From Fertoeibacter niger (GTDB lineage: Bacteria; Pseudomonadota; Alphaproteobacteria; Rhodobacterales; Rhodobacteraceae): a stretch of DNA of 64,000 nt. The notes beneath the pieces were generated by a model. It searched no databases, was not told where the DNA came from, and saw only the letters and a list, made by a program, of their open reading frames with translations. Both the position numbers and the translations under genes were made by a program. The DNA is taken from assembly GCF_009380135.2 (NCBI RefSeq), contig NZ_WHUT02000014.1:38587-102586 (forward strand). Direction: 5' to 3'. This document shows, piece after piece, positions 27,068-37,112 of this stretch (position 1 is the stretch's first letter; each line of letters begins with the position of its first letter).

Positions 27068-27730
27068 ATGATAAAATCAGCCGACCTTCCCGAGACGATC
27101 GCGGTCTTTCCCCTGCCGGGGGCGCTGCTGCTGCCCCGTGCGCGCCTGCCGCTGCACATCTTCGAGCCGCGCTATCTGCAGATGCTGGAAGACGCGATGA
27201 AGACGCGGCACCGGCTGATCGGCATGGTGCAGCCGCGCGAGGTTCCGGGCGGGCATCCCGCTGGCCAGCCGGGCGAAAAGCGGCTGCAAGCCATTGGCTG
27301 TGCCGGGCGGCTGACCGGATTTTCCGAAACCGAGGACGGGCGTTACATGATCACGCTGTCGGGCATCTCGCGGTTTCGCGTGCTGTCCGAAGTGCAGGGC
27401 TTCACCCCCTACCGCCGCTGTCTGGTCGATTGGGCGCCCTTTGCCCGCGATCTGGGTGGCGTCGAGGCCGACAGCGGGTTTCACCGCAGCGAATTTCTGG
27501 CGCTGCTGGGGCGCTATTTCGCGGCGATGGAGCTTTCGACCGACTGGGGCAGCCTGAAAGAGGCGGAGGAGGAGCTGCTGATCAACTCGCTGTCGATGCT
27601 GTGCCCCTTTGCGCCTGAGGACAAGCAGGCGCTGCTGGAGGCGCCCTCGCTGGAAACCCGGCGCGAAACGCTGGTGACGCTGATCGAATTCGCCCTGCGC
27701 GGCGGATCGGGCGACGAGGTGATGCAATGA
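27068..27730 (+). CDS. LON substrate-binding domain protein
   Basis: The 220-residue protein is only the N-terminal domain of Lon: [23 protein letters not shown] is the diagnostic opening, followed by the beta-rich core ([29 protein letters not shown], split here by eye into two strands) and a helical end. No AAA or protease part exists. Such stand-alone proteins may bind unfolded clients; the role is not settled. It follows cnoX by 60 bp and overlaps the Trm112-like gene (ATGA), so the three form a small protein-quality set. Confidence 0.85.
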   Translation: MIKSADLPETIAVFPLPGALLLPRARLPLHIFEPRYLQMLEDAMKTRHRLIGMVQPREVPGGHPAGQPGEKRLQAIGCAGRLTGFSETEDGRYMITLSGISRFRVLSEVQGFTPYRRCLVDWAPFARDLGGVEADSGFHRSEFLALLGRYFAAMELSTDWGSLKEAEEELLINSLSMLCPFAPEDKQALLEAPSLETRRETLVTLIEFALRGGSGDEVMQ

Positions 27731-27906
27731 CCGAAGGGGCGGTGTTCGACAGGCGGATGCTGGAGGCGCTGGTCTGCCCGGTGACGCAGGGGCCGCTTTC
27801 CTATGATGCCGAGGTGGGCCGGCTGGTATCACGTGCGGCGGGGCTGGCGTTTCCGATACGCGACGGGATACCGATCATGCTGGTGTCGGAAGCGCGCGAG
27901 ATCTGA
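27727..27906 (+). CDS. Trm112/YcaR (UPF0434) family protein
   Basis: This 59-residue protein has [16 protein letters not shown] near the start and [18 protein letters not shown] at the end, the bacterial Trm112-like fold. Eukaryotic Trm112 stabilises several methyltransferases; the bacterial role is less clear. Only one cysteine of the usual zinc pair in the first motif remains (CPVTQ rather than CPxC), so it may not bind zinc. The start overlaps the LON-domain gene stop by ATGA. A composite intergenic repeat follows. Confidence 0.88.
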   Translation: MTEGAVFDRRMLEALVCPVTQGPLSYDAEVGRLVSRAAGLAFPIRDGIPIMLVSEAREI

Positions 27907-27928
27907 GGCGGGGCGTATGGGGCCGAGG

Positions 27929-28047
27929 CCGGGGGGCTTTGCACCCCCAAGCCCGGCCACGGCCGGGCGTTCTTCGCGGAAATCGTCCACCGGACGATTT
28001 CTTGTCGCTCATCACCCCCCGTGGGACATTTGGTGGCAGAAAATGTC
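27929..28047 (+). repeat. Composite hairpin plus GGACATTT element, copy 3
   Basis: GGGGG...CCCCC hairpins around 27931-27948 lead, via a second hairpin (27979-28001), to the core CCCCCCGTGGGACATTT (from 28015), then a short spacer and GCAGAAAATGTC. This is the longest copy of the family in the window. It fills most of the gap between the Trm112-like and UbiH genes, both of which read into it. Confidence 0.65.
27979..28001. repeat. Perfect 10-bp hairpin inside the composite element
   Basis: GAAATCGTCC (27979-27988) and GGACGATTTC (27992-28001) pair perfectly around ACC. No T run follows, so it is not a simple terminator. Confidence 0.7.
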
Positions 28048-28090
28048 AGGAGGGTGGTTCGGAGCGAACCCTGCGCCGCTTGACCGCAGA

Positions 28091-29317
28091 TCAGATCGGC
28101 TTGCCCTGCAAGAGTTTCGGCAGATCGCCGGTCAGCCCCGCCGCCTGCCGCATGAAAGCGCGGCGCAGGGGCGGCAAGGCGTTGACCGCGCCAAGGCCCA
28201 GATCGCGGCCCAGCCGAAGCAGGGGGTTGTCATTGGAAAACAACCGGTTCACCGCATCCATCCCCAGTGCCAGCGCGGTCGCGTCAAACCGGCGCCAGTG
28301 CTGATAGCGGTTCAGCACGTCGGGCGCGCCTATGTCTTCGCCGCGCCGGTGGGCCAGTGTCACCACCTCGGCCAAAGCCGCCACGTCGCGCAGGCCCAGG
28401 TTCAGCCCCTGACCTGCCAGCGGATGCACGCCATGCGCGGCGTCGCCCACCAGCGCGAGCCTTGGCGCGATGAAGCTGTTGGCAAGGCTGAGCGACAGGG
28501 GATAGGTGAACCGCGTGCCCGCCAGCGCAATGTCGCCCAGAAAGTCACCGAAGCGGGGGCGCAGGGCGGTCAGATAATCCGTGTCAGACAGGGCCTGAAT
28601 TGCGGCGGCCTGTGCGTCGGGCTCGGCCCATACGATCGAGCTGAAGTTGCCGGGCAGAGGCAGGATGGCCAGCGGCCCCGCGGGCATGAAATACTGGTGC
28701 GCGATGCCGTGGTGCGGGCGTTCATGGGCGATGGCGGTGACAAGGGCGGTCTGGCCATAGGCCCAGCCGCTGCGGCCGATCCCCGCGCGGGTGGCGGTGC
28801 CGCTGCCGCGCCCGTCGCAGCCCACCAGCAGTTTGCCCGACAGGCTGGCCCCCGAGGCGAGTGTGACAGAAGCCCCGGTGGCCGTTACCGCCTGCGCCAC
28901 CACGGTCTCGCCTGAAAGCAACGTGATGCGCGGATCCTCCGCCATGGCGTTGCGGAAGGCGGTGTAAAGGAACCGGTCCTCCAGCAGGAAGCCCATCGGG
29001 CCTTCCTCGATCTCGGCATGGTCGAAGGTCAGGAAGAACGGCGCGGGGCGTTCGCCCGCCCGGCCGTCGCTGGCCTTGATTTGCAGGATCGGCTGCGCCC
29101 TGTGGCCCACCGCGGGCCAGACCCCCAGCATGCCCAGCAGCCGTTGCGAGGCGATGGCCAGCGCATAGGCGCGCCCGTCGAACCCCGGTTCGGTCCGGTC
29201 GGGTGCGGGGCGCGCGTCGATCACCGTGACGGAAAGCCCCGCCTGCGCCAGCGCGAGTGCCAGCGCCGGGCCGTTCAGCCCGCCCCCGGCGATGAGAATA
29301 TCGGCATCCTGTGTCAT
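28091..29317 (-). CDS. UbiH/UbiF/COQ6-family FAD monooxygenase
   Basis: The 408-residue flavoprotein hydroxylates the ubiquinone ring during its synthesis. The N-terminal dinucleotide fold is ILIAGGGLNGPALALALAQAG (written here as two parts: ILIAGGG and LNGPALAL), with the acidic end of strand two at VIDARPAP. The second FAD motif LVGDAAHGVHPLAGQGLNLG (about residue 285) and LLVGCDGRGS (mid-chain) are diagnostic. Which ring carbon it oxidises cannot be told, and alphaproteobacteria often use one broad enzyme (UbiL/UbiM). ATG 29317 is the family start. Divergent from the amidase gene. Confidence 0.88.
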   Translation of the reverse strand: MTQDADILIAGGGLNGPALALALAQAGLSVTVIDARPAPDRTEPGFDGRAYALAIASQRLLGMLGVWPAVGHRAQPILQIKASDGRAGERPAPFFLTFDHAEIEEGPMGFLLEDRFLYTAFRNAMAEDPRITLLSGETVVAQAVTATGASVTLASGASLSGKLLVGCDGRGSGTATRAGIGRSGWAYGQTALVTAIAHERPHHGIAHQYFMPAGPLAILPLPGNFSSIVWAEPDAQAAAIQALSDTDYLTALRPRFGDFLGDIALAGTRFTYPLSLSLANSFIAPRLALVGDAAHGVHPLAGQGLNLGLRDVAALAEVVTLAHRRGEDIGAPDVLNRYQHWRRFDATALALGMDAVNRLFSNDNPLLRLGRDLGLGAVNALPPLRRAFMRQAAGLTGDLPKLLQGKPI

Positions 29318-29396
29318 GGTGCAAATATGGTGGTCCGCGCGGGATTGTCCATGCGCCGGAGTGCCGCTAGCGTCAGGCAAAACGGGGGGATGGGGC

Positions 29397-30725
29397 ATGA
29401 CGAACTGGCTTTACCGGACGGCGGGCGATCTGGGGCGTGACATCGGGGCCGGGCGGATTCACCCGGTGGAACTGACCGAGGCGTTTCTGGATGCGGCAGC
29501 GGCCCATCCCGATGGCGGGCGCATATATGCCCGGCTGACCGAAGGCCGTGCGCGGGCCGAGGCGATGGCGGCGGCGGCGCGCGCCAAGGACGGGCGGCGG
29601 CGGGGCGTGCTGGATGGTGTGCCGGTGTCGTGGAAAGACCTGTTCGACACGGCGGATGCGGCGACCGAGGCCGGTTCGGCGCTGCTGAAAGGCCGGGTTC
29701 CGCTGCGCGATGCCGGGGTGCTGACCAATGCCACGGGGCAGGGGCTGGTGTGTCTGGGCAAGACCCACATGTCGGAGCTGGCATTTTCGGGGCTGGGGCT
29801 GAACCCGGTCACGGCGACGCCGCCTTGCGTGAATGATCCGGCGGCGGTGCCGGGGGGGTCATCTTCCGGGGCGGCGGCCTCGGTCGCTTTCGGGCTGGCG
29901 GCGGCGGCCATCGGGTCGGATACCGGGGGGTCGGTGCGGATACCGGCGGCCTGGAACGATCTGGTGGGGCTGAAGACCACGGCAGGGCGGCTGTCCGTGG
30001 CGGGCACGGTGCCGCTGTGCGAGGCGTTTGACACCATCGGCCCGCTGGCCCGCAGCACCGAGGATTGCGCGCTGCTGCTGGCCGCGCTGGAGGGGGGCAC
30101 GCCCGCCGATCTGCGCGGGGCCAGCCTCAGCGGCGCGCGGCTGCTGGTGCTGGATACCGTGGCGATGGACGGGCTGCGCGACGCGCCCGCCAAGGGTTTC
30201 GAGGGCGCCGTGGCGCGGTTTGTCGCCGCTGGCGCGGTGATTGAACACGGTCGCATTCCGGCGGTGTCCGAGGCGATGGCGATGGCCGCGCTGCTGTTCA
30301 GCACCGAAGCCTATGGCACATGGCGCGAGGTGATCGAGGCCAACCCCGGCCTGATGTTCCCCCGCATTCTGGAACGCTTCCGGTCAGGGGCCACGGCCAC
30401 CGCTGCCGATTACATCGCGGGCTGGCGCAGGCTGCGCGAATTGCGCGCGGTCTGGGCCGAGGCGACGGCGGGCTATGATGCCGTGATCCTGCCCACCGCG
30501 CCGATCTTGCCACCCGATGCGGCCCGGCTGATGACCGACGACACCTATTATGTCACCGAAAACCTGCTGGCGCTGCGCAACACCCGCATCGGCAACCTGT
30601 TTGGCCTTTGTGCCGTGACGCTGCCCACCGGCCAGCCCTCGTGCGGGATCAGCCTTATGGGCGGGCCGAGGGCCGAGGAACGGCTGCTGCGTCTGGCCCA
30701 TGCCGCCGAACGGGCACTGGGCTAG
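29397..30725 (+). CDS. Amidase signature family protein
   Basis: The 442-residue protein has the amidase-signature triad region: Lys80 in PVSWKDLF, the serine cluster GGSSSG at 153-158, and the nucleophile Ser179 in GSDTGGSVRIPAAW. Downstream PLCEAFDTIGPLARS is also typical. It resembles GatA-like enzymes, but no gatB or gatC is adjacent and the chain is shorter than GatA, so a catabolic amidase is more likely. Substrate unknown. The gene is followed by a 136-base gap and an aminotransferase gene. Confidence 0.85.
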   Translation: MTNWLYRTAGDLGRDIGAGRIHPVELTEAFLDAAAAHPDGGRIYARLTEGRARAEAMAAAARAKDGRRRGVLDGVPVSWKDLFDTADAATEAGSALLKGRVPLRDAGVLTNATGQGLVCLGKTHMSELAFSGLGLNPVTATPPCVNDPAAVPGGSSSGAAASVAFGLAAAAIGSDTGGSVRIPAAWNDLVGLKTTAGRLSVAGTVPLCEAFDTIGPLARSTEDCALLLAALEGGTPADLRGASLSGARLLVLDTVAMDGLRDAPAKGFEGAVARFVAAGAVIEHGRIPAVSEAMAMAALLFSTEAYGTWREVIEANPGLMFPRILERFRSGATATAADYIAGWRRLRELRAVWAEATAGYDAVILPTAPILPPDAARLMTDDTYYVTENLLALRNTRIGNLFGLCAVTLPTGQPSCGISLMGGPRAEERLLRLAHAAERALG

Positions 30726-30861
30726 GCTGGGAAATTCGGGCAAAAACGCCACAATGTCGGCTTACAAGCCGCAGGCATTGCAGCGTTTTTCTGGACCGCG
30801 CCCGAAATGCTGGCTATCGTGGTGAAAACGGGGCGATACGACCCCGATGCATGAGGCAGCA

Positions 30862-32040
30862 ATGGCGTTTCCCGAGCGGTTTTCGAACCTGCCAGATTAC
30901 GCATTTCCGCGCCTGCGGAAATTGCTCGACGCGCACGCCCCCGGGGGCGAGCCCATTGCCATGACCATCGGCGAGCCGCGCCATGCCATGCCCGCTTTCG
31001 TGGGGCCTGTGCTGGCCGAATCGCTGGCGGGGTTTGGCGTCTATCCGCCCAATGACGGCTCGCCCGAACTGCTGGCCGCGATTTCGGGATGGATCGGGCG
31101 GCGCTATGGCGTTGCGATGCCGGAAGCGCAGATCATGGCGCTGAACGGCACGCGCGAGGGGCTGTTCAACGCCGCCGTGGCCCTGTGCCCCGAGGTCAAG
31201 AACGGCCAGCGCCCCGTGGTGCTGATGCCGAACCCGTTCTATCAGGTCTATGCCGTGGCGGCCTTGGCGATGGGGGCGGAACCTGTCTATGTGCCCGCCA
31301 CCGCCGCGACCGGCCATTTGCCCGATTACGCGGGCCTGCCCGCCGATGTGCTGGACCGGGTGGCGATCGCCTATCTGTGCTCGCCCGCCAATCCGCAGGG
31401 CGCGGTGGCAGACCGTGCCTACTGGGCCACGCTGATGGCGCTGGCGGAAAAGCACGATTTCCGCATTTTCGCCGATGAATGCTATTCCGAGATTTGGCGC
31501 ACCTCCCCCCCGGTGGGTGCGCTGACCGTGGCGCAGGATACCGGCACCGACCCCGAACGGGTGTTCGTGTTCCACTCGCTGTCGAAACGGTCAAACCTGC
31601 CCGGCCTCAGGTCGGGGTTTGTGGCGGGTGGCCCCGAGGGCATCGCCCGTATCCGCAAGCTGCGGTCGTTTGCCGGGGCACCCTTGCCGCTGCCCATTCA
31701 GCGCGTGTCGGAACGCTGCTGGCAGGACGAGGCGCATGTGGAGGCCAGCCGCGCGCTGTATCAGGAAAAATTCGCGGCGGCGGATCAGATCTTTGCAGGC
31801 ATGCAGGGCTATGCCAGCCCCGAGGGCGGTTTTTTCCTGTGGCTGCCGGTTGATGATGGCGAGGCGGCGGCGCTGAGACTTTGGCGCGAAACGGGCGTGC
31901 GGGTTCTGCCCGGCGCCTATCTGAGCCGCGATGCGGCCGGGCAGAATCCCGGCCATGGTTACATAAGGGTCGCGCTTGTGGCCCCAAAAGAAGAAATGCA
32001 GCGCGGGCTGATACAGCTGCGCGACTGCCTATACGGGTGA
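30862..32040 (+). CDS. dapC: PLP-dependent aminotransferase, probably succinyldiaminopimelate transaminase
   Basis: The 392-residue fold-type I aminotransferase has NGTREGLF (phosphate site), LCSPANPQG, FADECYSEIW (Asp205, Tyr208) and the PLP lysine Lys242 in FHSLSKRSNLPGLRSGF. The start (FPERFSNLPDYAFPRLRKLL) and the GEPRH segment are those of the DapC group that aminates N-succinyl-2-amino-6-oxopimelate in lysine and peptidoglycan synthesis. The symbol rests on recall of this subgroup, so it is tentative. GAGG five bases before ATG 30862 favours it over ATG 30847. It ends 12 bp before ftsK. Confidence 0.8.
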   Translation: MAFPERFSNLPDYAFPRLRKLLDAHAPGGEPIAMTIGEPRHAMPAFVGPVLAESLAGFGVYPPNDGSPELLAAISGWIGRRYGVAMPEAQIMALNGTREGLFNAAVALCPEVKNGQRPVVLMPNPFYQVYAVAALAMGAEPVYVPATAATGHLPDYAGLPADVLDRVAIAYLCSPANPQGAVADRAYWATLMALAEKHDFRIFADECYSEIWRTSPPVGALTVAQDTGTDPERVFVFHSLSKRSNLPGLRSGFVAGGPEGIARIRKLRSFAGAPLPLPIQRVSERCWQDEAHVEASRALYQEKFAAADQIFAGMQGYASPEGGFFLWLPVDDGEAAALRLWRETGVRVLPGAYLSRDAAGQNPGHGYIRVALVAPKEEMQRGLIQLRDCLYG

Positions 32041-32052
32041 GGACAGGGCAAG

Positions 32053-35000
32053 ATGGCATCCTATCACGTCAGGCAGCGTGATCCGCTTCTGGATCAGAAC
32101 ATGCAGGCGATGCTGGAACGGCGCGGGCGCGAATTGCTGGGCCTGGCGCTGATCGGCCTTGCGCTGGCTTTCGCCATGATGCTGGGCAGCTATTCGCCCG
32201 AGGATCCGGGCTGGATGGTGGCGACGGATGAGCCTGCGCAGAACGCGCTGGGCCGTTTTGGCGCGGCTGTGGCATCAACGCTGATGATCATCGGCGGCTG
32301 GGGCACCTGGGGCCTGCCGGTGGTGTTTCTGGCCTGGGGTGTGCGCTTCGTGCTGCACCGGGGCGAGGAACGCGCGCTGGGCCGCGTGGTGTTCGCTGTC
32401 ATCGCGATTGCGCTGGGGTCGGTCTTTGCCGCCACCCATGTGCCGGGGGCCGATTGGCCGCATGCCTTTGGTCTGGGCGGGCTGTTCGGCGATACCGTGC
32501 TGGGCGCGATGCTGGGCGTGTCGCCCATCGACGCGGGGTTCGGGCTGAAAATCATGTCGCTGCTGGCGGGATGTGCGCTGCTGGCCATGGGTTTCTTCGT
32601 CACCGGGTTTGACCTGCGCGAGATCCGGGCCATCGTGCAGTTTCTGCTGGTGGGCATGATCGTGACCTATACCGGGCTTGTGACCCTGCTGGGGCGCGGC
32701 GCGGCAGGTTCGGCGCAACTGGCGCAGGCCACGCAAGCGCATCTGCGCGAACGCCGCGCGGCAAAGGCCGAGGCCGCCGCCTGGGCCGCCGAAAACGCCC
32801 CCGTGGTGGAAAAGCGCCCCGTGGTGGTGCGCCCGCAGGCTGCTGCTGCGGCGTCGATGGTTGCTGTGGCCGGCCCCGCGCTGAAAAATGCGGCGCGCGG
32901 CTTTCTCAGCCGTCTGGTGGCCGCCCCTGCCGCTGCCGAGCCCGACGAACCGGCGCCTTTGCGTGCCGGTGCCCCCGCACCCTTGCGCGCGGATGCCCCG
33001 GCCTATGGCCGCCCCGCCACCTTGCGCGCCACGCCCCGCCTTGCCGAGCCAGAGGCCCAACCGCAGGCCGCCCCCCGGGCCATGCCCCGCCCCGCTGCGC
33101 TGAAAGCCCCGCCGCTTGCCGCCCCTCCGAAAGAGCGTGTCGGCCTGCTGGCCCGCGTGCCGCAGATCATGCGCCGCGCGATGGACCCGGAACCGGAACT
33201 GGTGGAGCCTGCCTTGGCTTGGGGTGCCGCCCATGCCGATCTGCCATCCGAGGACCGCATAAAGGCGCGCATAAATGATGTGATCCGGTCGCGGGCGCAT
33301 CATTCGAATCCGCCCGCCAATCCGATCGCCGCCGCCATTGCCCGGCGTGAGCCGCCTGTCGCCAAGCGCCGTGGTGGCCCCTTGCCACTGATCGCCGACA
33401 CAAGACGCGGCATGCCGATGCAACTGCCGCCCGAGCCCCCCGTGGTGGCCCCGCCGCCGAAACCCAAACCGGCCTGGGCCGGGCTGACCGCAAGCCGCGC
33501 CGCGGCCGCCCCGGTTGCACCGCTGGGCGTGTCGGCCCTGCAAGCCGCCCCGGTCTGGGAAGAACCGGAATGGGAGGACGTGGCGGCCTATGAACGCTAT
33601 GAGGCGGAAGAGGCGGAATGGCAGGAAGAGCCTGTGTGGCAGCCCGAGCCCAGCTTTCAGCCCGCCCCCGCCGCTGTTCGCGCGGCCCCGGAACTCCGCA
33701 GCCCCGAACCGCGCAGTGTGGTGCAGCAAGTGGCCAAGAAGCCCGCAGCGCCCTCGCGTCAGGCGGTAGCCGAGGCGAACCCGCGCCTGCGGTTCGAGGA
33801 TGCCGCCCCGGCCTATGAACTGCCGCCGCTGGGCCTGCTGTCGAACCCTGCGAACATCATCCGCAACCCGCAATCCGTGGAATCACTGGAAGAAAACGCG
33901 CGGATGCTGGAATCGGTGCTGGATGACTACGGCGTGAAGGGCGAGATCGTGTCGGTCCGCCCCGGCCCTGTCGTGACCATGTATGAGCTGGAGCCCGCGC
34001 CGGGGCTGAAGGCCAGCCGCGTGATCGGTCTGGCCGATGACATCGCGCGGTCGATGTCGGCGCTTTCCGCCCGCGTGTCCACCGTGCCGGGCCGCACTGT
34101 CATTGGCATCGAACTGCCCAACGCCACCCGCGAAAAGGTGGTGCTGCGCGAGATTCTCTCGGCCCGCGACTTTGGCGATTCTGCCATGCGTCTGCCGCTG
34201 GCCCTGGGCAAGGACATTGGTGGTGAGCCGATCATCGCCAACCTGGCCAAGATGCCCCACCTCTTGATTGCCGGGACCACGGGTTCGGGCAAATCGGTGG
34301 CGATCAACACCATGATCCTCAGCCTGCTTTACAAGCTGACGCCCGAGGAATGCCGCCTGATCATGATCGACCCCAAGATGCTGGAACTTTCCGTTTATGA
34401 CGGCATCCCGCACCTGCTGTCGCCCGTCGTGACCGACCCGAAAAAGGCGGTCGTCGCCTTGAAATGGGTCGTGGGCGAGATGGAGGAACGCTATCGCAAG
34501 ATGTCGAAACTCGGCGTGCGCAACATCGAGGGCTACAATGGCCGCGTCCGCGAAGCCCTTGAAAAAGGCGAGATGTTCAAGCGCACCATCCAGACCGGCT
34601 TTGACGAGGATACCGGCGAGCCAGTGTTCGAGACCGATGAATACCAGCCCGTCACCATCCCCTATATCGTGGTGGTGGTGGACGAGATGGCCGACCTGAT
34701 GATGGTGGCCGGGAAAGAGATCGAAGCCTGTATCCAGCGGCTTGCGCAGATGGCGCGGGCCAGCGGAATCCATCTGATCATGGCCACGCAGCGGCCTTCG
34801 GTGGATGTGATCACCGGCACGATCAAGGCCAACTTCCCCACGCGGATCTCGTTTCAGGTCACGTCAAAGATCGACTCGCGCACTATCCTGGGCGAACAGG
34901 GGGCGGAACAACTGCTGGGCATGGGTGACATGCTGTATATGGCGGGCGGGGCCAAGATCACCCGCATCCACGGGCCGTTTGTTTCGGATGAAGAGGTTGA

Positions 35001-35319
35001 GGAAATCGTCAACCACCTGAAATCCTTTGGCCCGCCCACCTATATGTCGGGCGTGGTCGAAGGGCCGGAGGATGACAAGGCCGATGACATTGACGCCGTG
35101 CTGGGCCTTGGCGGCGGCGACGGCGGCGATGATGCGCTGTATGATCAGGCGGTGGCGGTGGTGGCGAAAGACCGCAAATGCTCCACCTCCTACATCCAGC
35201 GCAAACTGGGCATCGGTTACAACAAGGCCGCGCGCCTGGTGGAGCAGATGGAGGAAAACCATGTGGTCACTACGGCGAACCACGTGGGCAAACGCGAGAT
35301 TTTGCTGCCGGAGCAGTGA
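32053..35319 (+). CDS. ftsK: DNA translocase FtsK
   Basis: FtsK sits at the division septum and pumps chromosome ends to dif for XerCD. The 1088-residue protein has about four membrane helices in the first 220 residues. A long low-complexity linker (about 225-600) rich in Ala, Pro, Arg and Glu follows. The RecA-like motor has Walker A GTTGSGKS near residue 740 and Walker [11 protein letters not shown] near 874. A gamma winged helix closes the chain (about 1025-1088, with [17 protein letters not shown]), which reads KOPS sites. lolA follows, as is common in this family. Confidence 0.97.
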   Translation: MASYHVRQRDPLLDQNMQAMLERRGRELLGLALIGLALAFAMMLGSYSPEDPGWMVATDEPAQNALGRFGAAVASTLMIIGGWGTWGLPVVFLAWGVRFVLHRGEERALGRVVFAVIAIALGSVFAATHVPGADWPHAFGLGGLFGDTVLGAMLGVSPIDAGFGLKIMSLLAGCALLAMGFFVTGFDLREIRAIVQFLLVGMIVTYTGLVTLLGRGAAGSAQLAQATQAHLRERRAAKAEAAAWAAENAPVVEKRPVVVRPQAAAAASMVAVAGPALKNAARGFLSRLVAAPAAAEPDEPAPLRAGAPAPLRADAPAYGRPATLRATPRLAEPEAQPQAAPRAMPRPAALKAPPLAAPPKERVGLLARVPQIMRRAMDPEPELVEPALAWGAAHADLPSEDRIKARINDVIRSRAHHSNPPANPIAAAIARREPPVAKRRGGPLPLIADTRRGMPMQLPPEPPVVAPPPKPKPAWAGLTASRAAAAPVAPLGVSALQAAPVWEEPEWEDVAAYERYEAEEAEWQEEPVWQPEPSFQPAPAAVRAAPELRSPEPRSVVQQVAKKPAAPSRQAVAEANPRLRFEDAAPAYELPPLGLLSNPANIIRNPQSVESLEENARMLESVLDDYGVKGEIVSVRPGPVVTMYELEPAPGLKASRVIGLADDIARSMSALSARVSTVPGRTVIGIELPNATREKVVLREILSARDFGDSAMRLPLALGKDIGGEPIIANLAKMPHLLIAGTTGSGKSVAINTMILSLLYKLTPEECRLIMIDPKMLELSVYDGIPHLLSPVVTDPKKAVVALKWVVGEMEERYRKMSKLGVRNIEGYNGRVREALEKGEMFKRTIQTGFDEDTGEPVFETDEYQPVTIPYIVVVVDEMADLMMVAGKEIEACIQRLAQMARASGIHLIMATQRPSVDVITGTIKANFPTRISFQVTSKIDSRTILGEQGAEQLLGMGDMLYMAGGAKITRIHGPFVSDEEVEEIVNHLKSFGPPTYMSGVVEGPEDDKADDIDAVLGLGGGDGGDDALYDQAVAVVAKDRKCSTSYIQRKLGIGYNKAARLVEQMEENHVVTTANHVGKREILLPEQ

Positions 35320-35669
35320 GGCTGGGCGATCCGGCGCGGGTTCGCCAATGCGCTTTCGTAAACCATGATGGCGCATCCGTGCCGCAAAGCGCAGCCGCCG
35401 AGCGCGCCTTGCCGAAACAGCGACAGCCGCGCGGGTCCGGCTTCGATCAACGGCCAGCAGGTGTGCCGATCACGCATCATGTCAGGCCCCGCCCTGTGGC
35501 GGCATTCCGCCGGGGTTCCGGGGTGGATGTCTTGGCATGATGCCATCCAATCCGTTGGTGCAATTCAGATTTTCTGCTGCCCACTTCGCCGCCGCGCCTG
35601 AAATGCGCCTCTCCCCGAAGTGAAAGCGGGGGGGATGCGCGTGGCCCTCCACTCGCCTATATTGGGCAA
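35320..35669. other. 350-bp gap between ftsK and lolA, no gene seen
   Basis: I see no convincing gene, tRNA or strong terminator here. A minus-strand frame at 35217-35546 overlaps ftsK and has no family-like sequence. The last part should hold the lolA ribosome site and perhaps its promoter. Confidence 0.6.
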
Positions 35670-36272
35670 ATGAACCGCATGACCGCCCTGCTGGCCCCGC
35701 TCGCCCTTGTCGCCCTCGCCCTTCCGGCGATGGCTGAGAAAATTCCGCTGTCGCAACTGTCGGCCTATCTGAACGGGTTGACCACCGCCGAATCGGATTT
35801 CACGCAGGTGAATGCCGATGGCTCGATCTCCACCGGCAAGATTTTCATCCGCCGCCCGGGCCGGGTGCGTTTTGAATATGCCGCGCCGGATGACAGTCTG
35901 GTGATGGCCGGGGGCGGGCAGGTGGCGATTTTCGACGCGAAATCCAACCAGCCGCCCGAGCAATACCCGCTCAGCCGCACACCGCTGAGCCTGATCCTGG
36001 CCGAGAATGTCGATCTGGGCCGCGCCCGGATGGTGGTGGGCCATGTCGAGGATGGCAATTCCACCCGCGTCGTGGCGCAAGACCCGGAAAACCCGGAATA
36101 TGGCAGCATCGAAATGGTGTTCACCGCCAACCCGGTGGAACTGCGGCAATGGGTGATCACCGATGATGTGGGTGGCCAGACCACGGTGATCCTGGGTGAA
36201 TTGCGCAAGGGCGGCAACCTGGCGCCCTCGCTGTTCAGCATCGCCAACGAGACCAGCAAGCGGCAGAACTGA
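35670..36272 (+). CDS. lolA: Outer-membrane lipoprotein carrier protein
   Basis: LolA ferries lipoproteins from LolCDE across the periplasm to the outer membrane. The 200-residue precursor has a signal peptide with cleavage after about residue 22 (LALPAMA-EK). The mature part shows SDFTQVNADGSISTGKIFIRRPGRVRFEY, quoted here from its two halves, the diagnostic beta start of the fold, and a later VELRQWVITDDVGGQTTV. Sequence length and position after ftsK fit alphaproteobacterial LolA. Confidence 0.94.
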   Translation: MNRMTALLAPLALVALALPAMAEKIPLSQLSAYLNGLTTAESDFTQVNADGSISTGKIFIRRPGRVRFEYAAPDDSLVMAGGGQVAIFDAKSNQPPEQYPLSRTPLSLILAENVDLGRARMVVGHVEDGNSTRVVAQDPENPEYGSIEMVFTANPVELRQWVITDDVGGQTTVILGELRKGGNLAPSLFSIANETSKRQN

Positions 36273-36305
36273 CGCGCAGCAAAGTTTAGCCGAACGCGGG
36301 CAAAT

Positions 36306-36887
36306 TCAGCGCCCGCAAGACGCCAGTTGCACCCGGTAACGTTCGGCCCGCCCGCCAACCCGCGACGCCACCTCGACCAGCCAGGGCTTGCTTTCATAGC
36401 TGCGGCGGGCAAAGCCTGTGCGGCCCTCGTGATAGGCCAGATACTGATTGCGGGCGTCGGTCTTGGAGATGCCCAGGCCCCGTTCGGTCTGATCCATATA
36501 CCAGCCCATGAAATCGGTGGCATCGCCAATGTCGTCACGCCGTGCGCGGCGACCGCCCTCTTCCTGCTGATATTCTTCCCATGTGCCGTCAAGCGCCTGG
36601 CTGTAGCCATAGGCCGAGCTTTGGCGGCCCACCGGAATGATGCCCAGCACGAACTGGTGCGGCGTGCGGGCGTTGCCGATGAATTTCGATTCCTGGTGGA
36701 TCGTCGCCATCTGCACATGCACCGGCACGCCCCATTTGCGTTCGGTCGCCTTCATGGCGCGGAAATACTGCGGTCGTTCGGCGACGATGCTGCACGCATT
36801 CTCCAGATCACGTGGCGCGGAAAAGTTGCCGCCGCCACACGAGGCCAGAAACATCAACAGGATCGACGCACGGAGAAGTCTGCTCAT
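36306..36887 (-). CDS. Lytic transglycosylase (SLT)-like lipoprotein
   Basis: The 193-residue precursor has a short signal sequence and a lipobox LASC with lipid Cys17, so it should be lipid-anchored. The soluble domain has the SLT-like core: a catalytic-looking Glu66 in IHQESKF, then SSAYGYSQALDGTW and a late YLAYHEGRTGF. These match the SLT motif I (ES), motif II (GlyLeu/TyrxQ) and motif III (AYHEG) layout. Expected role: cleaving peptidoglycan from the membrane side. GAGGGG precedes ATG 36887. Divergent from hspQ. Confidence 0.85.
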   Translation of the reverse strand: MSRLLRASILLMFLASCGGGNFSAPRDLENACSIVAERPQYFRAMKATERKWGVPVHVQMATIHQESKFIGNARTPHQFVLGIIPVGRQSSAYGYSQALDGTWEEYQQEEGGRRARRDDIGDATDFMGWYMDQTERGLGISKTDARNQYLAYHEGRTGFARRSYESKPWLVEVASRVGGRAERYRVQLASCGR

Positions 36888-37112
36888 CTGCCCCTCGCAC
36901 GTTTGTTTTTTTTCAACAATAGGGCAAAAACGGGGGCGGGGAAATGGGCACGGGCACCAATTCGCATCAGAAATGCGCGAGCAGGCGGAACTTGGGCATC
37001 CGGCGCTTGCATCACTGTGGGGCGCGGGTCCACAGACTGTTTCCCTGATTCGCAACCTGTCTGATGGACAGCCCCCGCGCGAGCGATTATTTACCGGCAT
37101 GAGGGCCGCGAC

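Noticed and set aside
32275..33873. 532-codon minus-strand frame opposite the ftsK linker
   Set aside because: The ftsK frame runs through here in full and the linker is naturally low complexity, which leaves long antisense frames open.
35217..35546. 109-codon minus-strand frame in the ftsK-lolA gap
   Set aside because: It overlaps the end of ftsK, has no family-like sequence and no good ribosome site.
35560..35600. GCAGAAAATC-like string before lolA as a repeat copy
   Set aside because: It has no GGATATTT core, so the match is too weak.
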